Shown: positions 38,073 through 46,812 of the stretch, in pieces
Layout of the letters: each line of letters opens with the position of its first letter
How positions within the stretch are numbered: position 1 is the stretch's first letter
DNA from: UBA9659 sp965208605
Lineage (GTDB): Bacteria > Pseudomonadota > Gammaproteobacteria > Pseudomonadales > Azotimanducaceae
Reading direction: 5' to 3'
Assembly (NCBI GenBank): GCA_965208605.1
Contig: OZ242345.1
Coordinates: 248,001-312,000, forward strand
Length of the DNA stretch: 64,000 bases
Notes under the pieces: generated by a model
The model's database searches: none
What the model was told of the DNA's origin: nothing
Seen by the model: the letters and a program-made list of their open reading frames with translations, nothing else
Translations under genes and position numbers: made by a program

Positions 38073-38855
38073 CTAGTTTGCTGTGGTTGGCGCTGGTACC
38101 GGTAGGTGTACCAGGTCAGCGGTTTGTGTTTTCCTGGCGATACGCAAAGCATCACGTACTCCAGTGCGGTATTCACTCGGCAAGATGACCCATTGCCTGG
38201 CGGTGTTATCCCAGACGCCCGTAATATCGCCATCTGGTGTCTGGAAGACTAGCGCCACCCGACCCCATTTAAGCATGTCCACCTGCCGCGACTTGCCGTC
38301 CAGTTCAATGACATCGGTGTAGTCTTCTATGGTTGTACCGTAGGTGTTTTCCACCTGGTATGCCTGTAGTAACTGGCTAAATTTCTCGGCCACTGAGACA
38401 TCGGCGCGGTCAAGGGTTTCTTTCAAAAACTGGACTCGCTCGCGCCGCTCTTTGATAAGGAAGGGTATGTCCAGTTCAATAAATTCTTCAAGGCCGGTAA
38501 TCATCCTCTCAATCAGGGGACCAATTTGGCGCTGAATCACGGTCGCATTGTTAATGGAATCATCCAGTTCAAGCATTTCCCGCTCTTGGTTTTTGATCAG
38601 CCGCCGTTGTTGCTGGTTATACACCCGGAGCCCATCAACTATCTTCATCACGGTTTTGAACTCACTGAGCAGTCCGCGGGTATCATCCGAAACCCGATCG
38701 ATTTTCACCTGGGAACTGGCACCGGCCGCGGTCGTCGCCGCCCGGGTATCCAGGACATCGGCCAAGGACTGAGCGCCAATCTCACTGACACTAATGCAAA
38801 ACATTAGCACTATTGCAAAGGTCATGATGCTGAGTTTCATCTGAGGTTTATTCAT
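38073..38855 (-). CDS. DUF3450 periplasmic protein, first gene of the TonB operon
   Basis: 260 residues with a signal peptide (LSIMTFAIVLMFCISVSEIGA) and a long helical region (LRVYNQQQRRLIKNQEREML, residues about 75-95) followed by a beta-rich part ending AQLW-like segments (VALVFQTPDGDITGVWDNTA). DUF3450 genes regularly open TtpC-type TonB operons; their role is unknown. It is 10 bp upstream of the ttpC-like gene. Confidence 0.85.
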   Translation of the reverse strand: MNKPQMKLSIMTFAIVLMFCISVSEIGAQSLADVLDTRAATTAAGASSQVKIDRVSDDTRGLLSEFKTVMKIVDGLRVYNQQQRRLIKNQEREMLELDDSINNATVIQRQIGPLIERMITGLEEFIELDIPFLIKERRERVQFLKETLDRADVSVAEKFSQLLQAYQVENTYGTTIEDYTDVIELDGKSRQVDMLKWGRVALVFQTPDGDITGVWDNTARQWVILPSEYRTGVRDALRIARKTQTADLVHLPVPAPTTAN

Positions 38856-38908
38856 GCTGGTACCTACTTGGGAATGATTGTTCGTCCAGTTTTGATATGA
38901 TGCTTGTT

Positions 38909-38927
38909 AGCCTACATTATCATTCTG
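38909..38927 (-). promoter_or_regulatory. Possible Fur-like site upstream of the TonB operon
   Basis: On the minus strand AGAATGATAATGTAGG shares the core AATGATAAT with the Fur consensus, but the right half does not match. It lies about 55 bp before the DUF3450 start. Iron control would make sense for a TonB operon; the site is weak. Confidence 0.3.
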
Positions 38928-39114
38928 AAAAATCATACTCTGGTTTTATTAAATAGCAATTCCAGACATTGATGTCGGTCAAGCGAAATCACAGAATGAG
39001 GAAGGTTTTTTCTTTTGTCAAGCACTGCAAAAGGCATGCCGTATCCGCCCGATAATGGGCTGGCAGGGTAGGGGTGAACATCTATATGAATGACAAGGAC
39101 TAGGTCGCAGCAAT

Positions 39115-39861
39115 ATGCCGGGTAAGAAAAAACCGTTTTTGATTATTCAACTCCGCCCCGAGGAGGAGACATCCAACACCGAGTTTGAGGCTTTTTTACA
39201 CTATGGCGGACTCCGGGAAGATGAGGTAGTGAGAGCTCGGGTGGAGCGTCTGGGATTGCCAGAGATTCACTTGCCGGATTACGCCGCCATTATTGTCGGT
39301 GGCAGTCCCTTTGATATGAGTCGTCCCGCGGGTGCAAAAAGTGCCATACAGCAAAAAATTGAAGCCGGTTTTATGGGCTTATTAGCCCGGGTGGTCGCGG
39401 CGGATTTTCCATTTTTGGGTGCTTGCTCCGGTAGCGGATTATTGGGTACCTATTGCGGCGCGCAGATTTCCACGAAATACGGCGAGGCGGTTGGTGCTGT
39501 TGATATCACGCTCACCGATGAAGGAAAAAAAGATCCCCTCTTGTGCGGGTTGCCCACAACATTCCGCGTCCTGCTCGGACACAAAGAAGCCTGTGATGCC
39601 ACGCCGCCAGGGGCAACATTGCTGGCGCAAACGGCGGCATGTCCGGTGCAGATGTTTCGGGTGAAGCGCAACATCTATGCCACTCAATTTCATCCCGAAG
39701 GAGATTACGAAGGTTTTGCAGTGCGGATCAATGCGTATAAGCATCATGGTTACTTCCCCCCAGAGACTGCAGATGCACTGAGAGCCGTCATTAAAGATGA
39801 AGCCACACCGGTGCCCAAGCAAATACTCAGTCGGTTCGTGCATCGCTATCGCGGGGAATGA
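39115..39861 (+). CDS. Class I glutamine amidotransferase (GMP-synthase-like)
   Basis: 248 residues. The nucleophile elbow is FLGACSGSGLLGTYCG (Cys at about residue 103) and the His/Glu pair is in TQFHPEGDYEGF. The protein stands alone without a synthetase domain. Family members transfer or hydrolyse glutamine amide nitrogen, sometimes acting on gamma-glutamyl compounds. The fold is clear, the reaction is not. It precedes the catabolic cluster by 108 bp. Confidence 0.82.
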   Translation: MPGKKKPFLIIQLRPEEETSNTEFEAFLHYGGLREDEVVRARVERLGLPEIHLPDYAAIIVGGSPFDMSRPAGAKSAIQQKIEAGFMGLLARVVAADFPFLGACSGSGLLGTYCGAQISTKYGEAVGAVDITLTDEGKKDPLLCGLPTTFRVLLGHKEACDATPPGATLLAQTAACPVQMFRVKRNIYATQFHPEGDYEGFAVRINAYKHHGYFPPETADALRAVIKDEATPVPKQILSRFVHRYRGE

Positions 39862-39885
39862 TGGTGTCGCTTTTGTTAGTGATTA

Positions 39886-39908
39886 GCTGAGCAGATACAA
39901 GAATGACG
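39886..39908 (+). repeat. 23-bp copy of the SRPBCC gene end
   Basis: The 23 bp starting GCTGAGCAGATACAAGAATG are identical to 28154-28176, where they encode the last residues of the SRPBCC protein and the start of a repeat. Here they are intergenic. This suggests that the repeat moved together with some flanking sequence. Confidence 0.6.
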
Positions 39909-39969
39909 AGGTGCGACTCTGGTGGTATGCTGTTCATCCAATCTGGAGTTATCACCGAGGAGGTGCACC

Positions 39970-40761
39970 ATGCCCGCCCAAAACACTATCGCTGAGTTGA
40001 TCCAATGCTTAGCTTCTGGGGCTATCACAGTGGTTGATTTGACTCGAACCCTGGAAAATACCACGCCTATTTTGCAACTACCCGAGGAGATGGGCTGGGG
40101 TAAGTCCTTGCCCTTTGCTCTGGAAGAAATCTCCCGCTACGACGAGCGCGGTCCAGCCTGGTACTGGAATAATCTGAGTTGCGGTGAACATACCGGCACC
40201 CATTTTGATGCCCCTATTCACTGGGTGACGGGTAAAGACCATGAACATCATGCTACCGATAGCCTGGCTCCTGAGAAGTTTGTCGCGCCGGCATTTGTGA
40301 TTGATGCCGTTGCGGAAGCGGCAGCAGATCATGACTTTCTCATGACGGTTGATTTCGTCAAGGCATGGGAGGCGCAACACAGCATGATTACTCCCGGTGC
40401 CTGGGTCCTGTATCGCACCGACTGGTCAAAAAAAACCAACAATGAGGACTATCTGAATATGGGCGAGGATGGGGGGCACACTCCAGGTTGGGACCCGGCA
40501 ACGGTGAAGTTTTTGGCTGAAGAACGCGAGGTGATTGGTGTTGGTGTTGAGACGGTGGGCACGGATGCCGGTATAGGTCCGACCCAGGAACCCATGTTCC
40601 CGTGCCACAATCTGATGCACGGCGCGAACCGATGTGGTTTGGCGAGCCTGTGTAATTTGGACCAACTACCGCCCACGGGTGCTCTACTCATTGCCGCGCC
40701 CTTAAAAATCAAAAATGGTTCTGGCAGTCCGCTGCGGGCACTGGCACTGGTGCCGCAGTAG
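39970..40761 (+). CDS. Cyclase-family metal-dependent hydrolase (kynurenine-formamidase-like)
   Basis: 263 residues from the ATG at 39970, which has a strong ribosome site (GAGGAGGTG) 6 nt upstream; an earlier in-frame start lacks one. The metal-binding signature HTGTHFDAPIHW is at about residues 74-85, as in KynB-type formamidases, isatin hydrolases and related enzymes that open amide bonds of aromatic compounds. It leads a run of genes fitting amino-aromatic breakdown (indolepyruvate-type oxidoreductase next, acyl-CoA hydroxylase later). Formylkynurenine or isatin as substrate is inference. Confidence 0.82.
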   Translation: MPAQNTIAELIQCLASGAITVVDLTRTLENTTPILQLPEEMGWGKSLPFALEEISRYDERGPAWYWNNLSCGEHTGTHFDAPIHWVTGKDHEHHATDSLAPEKFVAPAFVIDAVAEAAADHDFLMTVDFVKAWEAQHSMITPGAWVLYRTDWSKKTNNEDYLNMGEDGGHTPGWDPATVKFLAEEREVIGVGVETVGTDAGIGPTQEPMFPCHNLMHGANRCGLASLCNLDQLPPTGALLIAAPLKIKNGSGSPLRALALVPQ

Positions 40762-40782
40762 TAGGCAAGAGGCAGACAAGTC

Positions 40783-42993
40783 ATGGCCGAGCGATCATTC
40801 AAAAAAGAAGTAGCAGCCTTACGGCGGGGTTCTGGCGAAGAACTACATTGCGAGGGTATCCTGGGCGTGACCAAAGCCCTTTTGCAATCTGGTGTTGCTT
40901 ATGTTGGCGGTTATCAGGGCGCGCCGATTTCTCACCTGATGGATGTACTGGGTGATGCTCAGGATATTCTCGAAGAACTGGATGTGCATTTTGAGTCAAG
41001 CGGTAGTGAGGCAACAGCTGCCGCCATGTTAGCCGCGTCGGTGAATTATCCACTGCGTGGGGCGGTAACCTGGAAGTCCACAGCAGGCACTAATGTAGCC
41101 TCAGATGCCCTGGCTAATTTGGCTTCCAGTGGTGTTACTGGCGGTGCTCTGATCATCATAGGTGAAGACTATGGTGAAGGCTCCAGCATTATGCAGGAGC
41201 GGTCCCACGCTTTTGCCATGAAGTCCCAGATTTGGTTACTGGACCCACGTCCCAATCTGCCCCTGATTACCGACATGGTAGAAACAGGTTTTGATTTGTC
41301 CGAAGCAAGTAACACGCCGGTGATGTTAGAGTTGCGCATTCGTGCTTGTCATCTGCACGGCAGTTTTGTGACAAAAGATAATCAACGTCCGAAGATGACC
41401 GTTAAGCAAGCGAAGGCTACTCCGCACCGGGACACCAGTCGCATCGTCTTGCCGCCGTCTAACTTTCTCCATGAGAAGGAAAAATTTGAAGATCGGTTAC
41501 CCGCTGCCGTTCAATTCATTAAGGACCGGCAACTCAATGAATTTTTTGATGCTAGCCATGATGCCAATGATGATGGCATTGGTCTGATTCTCCAGGGCGG
41601 CCTCTACAATATCGTTATCCGTGCGCTCAATGTCCTCGGTCTGGCGGACAGCTTCGGCAACTGCCGCCTGCCCATCTATGTGATGAATGTGACCTATCCC
41701 ACTATTGATGACGAAATTCTACGTTTCTGCGCCGATAAAAAAGCCGTGCTGATGATCGAAGAAGGGCAGCCCGCATATATTGAACAGGCAATCAATCATA
41801 TTTTGCGGCGCGCCGAACTGCCGACCAAAATCTATGGCAAGGACATCTTTCCTGGTTACGGAGAGTATGCGGGTGATGTCGTCAAGACCGCGGTGGAGAA
41901 GTTTATAGTAGCGGCGGCGCCCGTTTTATCTAAAAAGACTTTGGCTGTTTTGTCACAAGCAGCAGCAAACGAAGCCCAGGCCGTCAGCATCCATGAACCT
42001 GCCAATGAAACCGCTCCTGAAACAATAGCAGTCACCCTCTTGGAAGGGGAAATTCCGCCCCGTCCAGCAGGCTTTTGTGTGGGCTGTCCAGAACGTCCTA
42101 TTTTCAGCGCGGTAAAACAAGTACAACAAGCCATTGGCGACCTGCACATGAGTTGTGATATTGGCTGTCATCTATTTTCCATTTTGCCGCCCTTTGATCT
42201 AGGCAACACCACCATGGGCTATGGTCTAGGTGCAGCTGGCGGTTCAGCGTTTAATGTGTCATCCGAGCACCGCAATATCAGCGTCATGGGTGACGGCGGT
42301 TTTTGGCACAATGGTTTGACCAGTAGTATCAGCAATGCCGTGTTCAATCAAAGTGATGATGTCGTGATGATAGTGGACAACAGCTATTCAGCGGCAACTG
42401 GTGGGCAGGACATCATGTCTTCCCGGGCGAAACTTAATAATCGCTCTACTCAAAATACCATTAAAAAGGCAGTTGAAGGCGTGGGGGTCACCTGGGTACG
42501 GCAGGTAGATACCTACGATGTTGCTACCATGAAAAAGACGCTACACGAAGCAATGAGCAGCTCCCAGCCAGGACCCAAGGTCATCATTGCTCAGAATGAA
42601 TGTATGCTGAACAAACAGCGGCGTGAAAAGCCTCTAGTGCGTGCCAAAATAAAATCGGGCAAACGGCATGTGCGGGAGCGCTTCTTTGTAGATACCGATA
42701 CCTGCACGGGCGATCATGCCTGTATCCGCCTCTCTGGTTGTCCGTCCTTGACGGTGAAGGAAAACCCCAATCCCTTAAAATCTGACCCCGTAGCATGGGT
42801 GGACAATGATTGCGAGGGCTGTGGTCTCTGTGGTGAAAATGCGCACACGGCTGTCTTGTGTCCGTCCTTTGCGAGGACCGATATTATTTTTAATCCCAAC
42901 CGCTGGGATCGTTTTATCGGCAGCATCCGACAGACGGTGATTGGCTTTTTGCAAAACCGTGTTGACCGACGGCTGGAAAAGTATGCCCTATAG
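40783..42993 (+). CDS. Indolepyruvate:ferredoxin oxidoreductase-like, alpha subunit
   Basis: 736 residues. The N-terminal domain (LLQSGVAYVGGYQGAPISHL) and the thiamine-diphosphate domain (MGDGGFWHNGLTSSISNAVF, then VMIVDN) are those of 2-oxoacid:ferredoxin oxidoreductases of the IorA type. A C-terminal ferredoxin-like region has two cysteine groups (CTGDHACIRLSGC and CEGCGLCGENAHTAVLC). It would convert an aryl-pyruvate and CoA into the aryl-acetyl-CoA. The gap to the beta subunit is 77 bp and holds an 11-bp minisatellite. Confidence 0.87.
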   Translation: MAERSFKKEVAALRRGSGEELHCEGILGVTKALLQSGVAYVGGYQGAPISHLMDVLGDAQDILEELDVHFESSGSEATAAAMLAASVNYPLRGAVTWKSTAGTNVASDALANLASSGVTGGALIIIGEDYGEGSSIMQERSHAFAMKSQIWLLDPRPNLPLITDMVETGFDLSEASNTPVMLELRIRACHLHGSFVTKDNQRPKMTVKQAKATPHRDTSRIVLPPSNFLHEKEKFEDRLPAAVQFIKDRQLNEFFDASHDANDDGIGLILQGGLYNIVIRALNVLGLADSFGNCRLPIYVMNVTYPTIDDEILRFCADKKAVLMIEEGQPAYIEQAINHILRRAELPTKIYGKDIFPGYGEYAGDVVKTAVEKFIVAAAPVLSKKTLAVLSQAAANEAQAVSIHEPANETAPETIAVTLLEGEIPPRPAGFCVGCPERPIFSAVKQVQQAIGDLHMSCDIGCHLFSILPPFDLGNTTMGYGLGAAGGSAFNVSSEHRNISVMGDGGFWHNGLTSSISNAVFNQSDDVVMIVDNSYSAATGGQDIMSSRAKLNNRSTQNTIKKAVEGVGVTWVRQVDTYDVATMKKTLHEAMSSSQPGPKVIIAQNECMLNKQRREKPLVRAKIKSGKRHVRERFFVDTDTCTGDHACIRLSGCPSLTVKENPNPLKSDPVAWVDNDCEGCGLCGENAHTAVLCPSFARTDIIFNPNRWDRFIGSIRQTVIGFLQNRVDRRLEKYAL

Positions 42994-43025
42994 ATAACGG
43001 CTGGATAACGACTAGATAATGAGCA
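42993..43025 (+). repeat. 11-bp minisatellite (3 units) between the two oxidoreductase genes
   Basis: Units GATAACGGCTG, GATAACGACTA and GATAATGAGCA begin at the last base of the alpha-subunit stop codon, ahead of the beta-subunit gene. The unit is not a multiple of three, in line with its non-coding place. Confidence 0.75.
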
Positions 43026-43070
43026 GGAAGATTCTCCAATACCCTAATAATCACTTCTGTTTGAAGCACC

Positions 43071-44609
43071 ATGTTTGAGTCACAGGAACAACCCCTCAAG
43101 ATAGCTATCTCGGCAATGGGTGGGCAGGGCGGCGCAGTGCTTACCGGTTGGATTCGACATCTGGCAGAAGCCCAAGGATACCTCGCCCAGTCAACCTCTG
43201 TGCCTGGTGTTGCCCAACGTACCGGTGCCACCGTGTATTACCTGGAAATTTTCCCCATAGTTGAGGCCGAGCGAGTGGGTAAAAAACCCGTCCTGGGGAT
43301 GACACCCATCGTCGGCGATGTGGATATTTTGATTGCCGCTGAACTGGTGGAGGCTGGACGCGCGGTACAGAAGGGGCTGGTCACCCCGGACAAGACCACC
43401 CTCATTACCACGACGCATCGCGCCTATACCGTGGCGGAAAAACAACATCTGGGACATGGTTTGTCGGATAGCACGAAGATTTTGGATGCAGTTCGGCGGG
43501 CAGCAAAACACTGTGTCGCCTTTGATATGGAAGACTTGGCGAATGAGCATGACTCGGTCATTAGTTCTGCATTGTTCGGTGCTCTCGCGGGCACCTGCGT
43601 GTTGCCATTTGGCAAAGATGCTTACCAGCAGGCAATTCGTGCTAGCGGCGTTTCTGTGGAGACTAGTCTGGCAGCCTTTGATGCGGCCTACCAGCTGGCC
43701 GAGCAAGGCGGGCTGGCACCTAAGGTGCCGGAGAAGTCTGCACATTTGTCGGTACCAGAAACCGCGCAGACCCGGTCGGGTCAAAAGTTACTCGATAGGG
43801 TCTTAACGGAGTTTCCTCCTCCCTGCCAGGGGATGATCTGTGAAGGCATGGCGCAACTGATTGATTATCAAGATTTTAGATATGCGACATTATATCTTGA
43901 ACGTTTACACACTCTGGTGACCCAGGACACCAGTGAGGACTATGAATTGACCCGGGAGGTGGCACGTTATCTTGCTCTTTGGATGGCCTTCCCAGATAGC
44001 ATTCGTGTGGCTGAGCAGAAGATTCGCCGACGTCGCTTCCAGCGGATCCGTGATGAAGTGAGAGCCGCGGAAGATCAGCTAGTGTATCCGGTGGAATATA
44101 TGCATCCACGTTTTGAAGAGTTCTGCGACAGTCTGCCACGGCGCTTGGGTGCATTTGTGTTGGCATCTACAACCCTGCGGCGCTTCCTATCAGTATTTTT
44201 TAGCAGAGGTCGTAAAATCAAGACCGCGACCATCAGCGGCTACAGCTTCTTGTATCTGCTTGCCAGCCTGCGTTTTATGCGTCGTGCCAGTTATAGATAT
44301 GCCGTAGAAAATACTGCGATAGAAGCCTGGCTGGAAGAGATTCAAAAGCGGGCGGGGAAGGCGCCTTCCCTCGCTTTGGGCATGGCTGAGACGGCCTGTT
44401 TAATTAAGGGTTATGGCGCCACTCGGGACCGGGGAAGGCAGAGATATGAGGCGATCATGGCTGCTGTGGCAAAAGCCCACACTAGTCCGACCCGGGAAGA
44501 TATCCGGTGCCTTTGGGAGGCCGCTCTGGCCGGAGAGGAGGGGCATGAATTCAATGCCGCCTTGGCAGAATTTTTATCAAAGGGTGCCTCAGCAGCACCT
44601 GGCGTCTGA
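43071..44609 (+). CDS. Indolepyruvate:ferredoxin oxidoreductase-like, beta subunit with C-terminal extension
   Basis: 512 residues. The N-terminal 200 residues form the gamma-type domain of 2-oxoacid oxidoreductases (AISAMGGQGGAVLTGWIRHL and GVAQRTGATVYYLEIFP). A 300-residue C-terminal part, rich in helices (YFEQ-type RYLALWMAFPDSIRVAEQKI), corresponds to the DUF6537-like extension of IorB proteins. It pairs with the subunit upstream. Confidence 0.85.
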   Translation: MFESQEQPLKIAISAMGGQGGAVLTGWIRHLAEAQGYLAQSTSVPGVAQRTGATVYYLEIFPIVEAERVGKKPVLGMTPIVGDVDILIAAELVEAGRAVQKGLVTPDKTTLITTTHRAYTVAEKQHLGHGLSDSTKILDAVRRAAKHCVAFDMEDLANEHDSVISSALFGALAGTCVLPFGKDAYQQAIRASGVSVETSLAAFDAAYQLAEQGGLAPKVPEKSAHLSVPETAQTRSGQKLLDRVLTEFPPPCQGMICEGMAQLIDYQDFRYATLYLERLHTLVTQDTSEDYELTREVARYLALWMAFPDSIRVAEQKIRRRRFQRIRDEVRAAEDQLVYPVEYMHPRFEEFCDSLPRRLGAFVLASTTLRRFLSVFFSRGRKIKTATISGYSFLYLLASLRFMRRASYRYAVENTAIEAWLEEIQKRAGKAPSLALGMAETACLIKGYGATRDRGRQRYEAIMAAVAKAHTSPTREDIRCLWEAALAGEEGHEFNAALAEFLSKGASAAPGV

Positions 44610-44636
44610 TAGTCGGGGTTGTATACACTCAGCAAA

Positions 44637-45038
44637 TTACTGTGCTTGTACCGGGATAACGGCGGTAGCTTCTATCTCAACCTTTGCTTGATCTTCTATG
44701 AGGGCGACGACCTGCACCATCGTCATCACTGGGTAGTGAGCACCGATGATGTCTCGATACACTTGTCCCACCTGCTGTAAGGCACCCAGATACTCTTTTT
44801 TGTCAGTGATATACCAGGTCATACGGGTAATGTGCATCGGTGAGGCACCAGCAGCCTGTAAGATGCTGGTGATATTGAGGAGTGCTTGCCGCACCTGAGC
44901 AACGAAGTCATCGCTGTGAAACTCCCCCTTTTCATCCCAGCCTACCTGCCCGGCAAGCAACAACATTCCCCCTTCTGTTTTGATGCCGTTGGCGTAGCCT
45001 TTGGGTGCTGGCCAGCCCTCAGGTTGAATCATTTCCAT
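44637..45038 (-). CDS. RidA family protein (enamine/imine deaminase-like)
   Basis: 133 residues from the ATG at 45038 (AGGAG 8 nt upstream); the longer frame to 45179 adds a basic stretch that overlaps the neighbour and is not real. The protein has the YjgF/RidA form (YANGIKTEGGMLLLAGQVGW, ITRMTWYITDKKEYLGAL, ALIEDQAKVEIEATAVI). RidA proteins hydrolyse reactive enamines and imines. It follows the enoyl-CoA hydratase-like gene by 22 bp. An enamine from the aromatic-acyl-CoA monooxygenase/reductase nearby would be a fitting substrate; that is inference. Confidence 0.87.
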   Translation of the reverse strand: MEMIQPEGWPAPKGYANGIKTEGGMLLLAGQVGWDEKGEFHSDDFVAQVRQALLNITSILQAAGASPMHITRMTWYITDKKEYLGALQQVGQVYRDIIGAHYPVMTMVQVVALIEDQAKVEIEATAVIPVQAQ

Positions 45039-45060
45039 AGGTAATCTCCTCAGTAGCAGG

Positions 45061-45891
45061 CTAGTCGCCCTTAAACAGCGGCTTTTCCTTGTTAATAAAG
45101 GCAACGAAGGCACGTTCAAAATCAGCCGTTTGCATACAGATTGCCTGGGCTTGCGCCTCGGCTTCAAGCGCCTGATCAATGCTCATATTCCATTCCTGAT
45201 GAAGCATGGTTTTGGTGATCCTGTGGGCGAAGGTGGGACCCTCAACCAGGGTGCAGGCAAGCGCTTGTGTTTCTGCCAGAATGGAATCTGAGGCGCACAA
45301 ACGATTGAAGAAGCCCCATCTCTCCCCCTCATCTGCCGACATGATGCGCCCCGTGTATAGAAGATCGGCAGCATGCCCTTGACCAATGATCCGTGGCAGC
45401 ATGGCACAAGCACCCATGTCGCAACCGGCAAGCCCGACCCGAGTAAAGAGAAAGCCCACCTGTGCCTGTTGGGTGCCATAACGCAGGTCACTTGCCATGG
45501 CGATGATGGCACCCGCCCCGACGCAAATGCCGTCTACCGCAGCTAGTATGGGTTGCGGGCAGTGTCGCATGGCCTTGACCAGGTCGCCGGTCATCTGGGT
45601 GAAGTTCAGTAGGCCGCGCATGTCCATTTTTATCAGGGGACCTATGATGTCCCGCACATCACCACCAGAACTAAAGTTGTCTTCGGCACCGGTGATGACT
45701 ACAGCCTTCACCGATTCGGTGTACCGCAGACGATGAAAGGTATCTGCGAGCTCGGCGTAGGACTCAAAGGTTAAAGGATTCTTGCGTTCTGGGATATTCA
45801 AGGTGATTGTGGCCAGGCCGCTGTCAAAGTGCCAGAGAAAATGCACTGGTGAAAAATGCTGGGGGTCTATGCTTGTTCCGGGACGCATCAT
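45061..45891 (-). CDS. Enoyl-CoA hydratase/isomerase family protein
   Basis: 276 residues of the crotonase fold. The oxyanion-hole segments are NFSSGGDVRDIIGPL and GICVGAGAIIAMASDLRYG. In place of the usual second glutamate segment it has RVGLAGCDMGACAMLPRIIG, so the typical two-glutamate hydratase pair is changed and it may be a hydrolase or lyase instead. It starts with ATG at 45891 or the adjacent ATG, and AGGAA lies upstream. It is divergent from the SDR gene (113 bp apart). Confidence 0.85.
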   Translation of the reverse strand: MMRPGTSIDPQHFSPVHFLWHFDSGLATITLNIPERKNPLTFESYAELADTFHRLRYTESVKAVVITGAEDNFSSGGDVRDIIGPLIKMDMRGLLNFTQMTGDLVKAMRHCPQPILAAVDGICVGAGAIIAMASDLRYGTQQAQVGFLFTRVGLAGCDMGACAMLPRIIGQGHAADLLYTGRIMSADEGERWGFFNRLCASDSILAETQALACTLVEGPTFAHRITKTMLHQEWNMSIDQALEAEAQAQAICMQTADFERAFVAFINKEKPLFKGD

Positions 45892-46004
45892 AGGGAGTTC
45901 CTGCTATTGGGGCGGGTGACCCAATGAGGGTCGCCGCGCCAGTTTACCGATAAATACATACCATATACTATACCGAGGAATTCAGAGACGCCCTACTTTT
46001 TGAG

Positions 46005-46784
46005 ATGAACCAGATGGCGGGCACCCTAGCCGAACAACATATAGTGGTGACTGGTGCCAGCCAGGGTATAGGCGCGGCTATTGTTGATGCCCTGGCGGCC
46101 CAGGGTGCCAAGCTGAGTTTGATGGCGCGGCGTCTGCCGCCCTTAGAAGACAAGGCATCGCAACTCCATAAAGCCCAGGCCATTAGCGTTGATGTGACCC
46201 AGAGTGATGCAGTTGCCCAAGCATTCCAACAGGCACGGCACGGCTTTGGCGCAGTGGATATTTTGGTCAATTGTGCGGGTCAGGTATACACCACGCCCAC
46301 CCATCGTATGCAGGATGATGATTGGCACCGGATGATAGCGGTAAATCTTGATGCTTTGTTTTATTGCTGTCGTGAAGCCCTTGCCGATATGCGTAGCACC
46401 GGGCGCGGGCGCATCGTCAACATTGCCAGTACCGCCGCTTTGAAGGGCTATAACTATGTTGCCGCCTACACGGCTGCTAAGCATGGTGCTCTTGGACTCA
46501 CCCGTGCCCTGGCACTGGAATATGCGACCCAAAAGATTACCGTGAATGCTGTCTGTCCTGGCTATACGGACACAGAGATGATGCAGACCGCCATGCAGAC
46601 GCTGATGGAAAAGACCGGTCGTGATGCCCATGCTGCCCGGGCCGCCTTTACCCAGAGCAATCCTCAAGGGCGGTTGATAGAGCCAGCAGAAGTCGCCGCG
46701 ACTGTGCTCTGGTTATGTTCACCAGAAGCAGGCTCTATTACCGGTCAAGCTATTGCGGTGGCCGGCGGCGAGGTGATGCACTGA
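46005..46784 (+). CDS. Short-chain dehydrogenase/reductase
   Basis: 259 residues. The NAD(P)-binding motif is VVTGASQGIGAAI, the structural motif is NCAG, and the catalytic Ser-Tyr-Lys set is NIASTAALKG followed by YTAAKHG. It fits 3-hydroxyacyl-CoA dehydrogenase-like SDRs. The start may be at 46005 or the ATG at 46014. It lies 28 bp upstream of the monooxygenase/reductase gene and probably shares its operon. Confidence 0.88.
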   Translation: MNQMAGTLAEQHIVVTGASQGIGAAIVDALAAQGAKLSLMARRLPPLEDKASQLHKAQAISVDVTQSDAVAQAFQQARHGFGAVDILVNCAGQVYTTPTHRMQDDDWHRMIAVNLDALFYCCREALADMRSTGRGRIVNIASTAALKGYNYVAAYTAAKHGALGLTRALALEYATQKITVNAVCPGYTDTEMMQTAMQTLMEKTGRDAHAARAAFTQSNPQGRLIEPAEVAATVLWLCSPEAGSITGQAIAVAGGEVMH

Positions 46785-46812
46785 TGTTAATGAGATGGGG
46801 GAAGGGATAAGC

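Noticed and set aside
44637..45179. A longer RidA protein with a basic N-terminal extension
   Set aside because: The extension overlaps the upstream gene's 3' end, and the ATG at 45038 has a good ribosome site and gives the usual RidA length.
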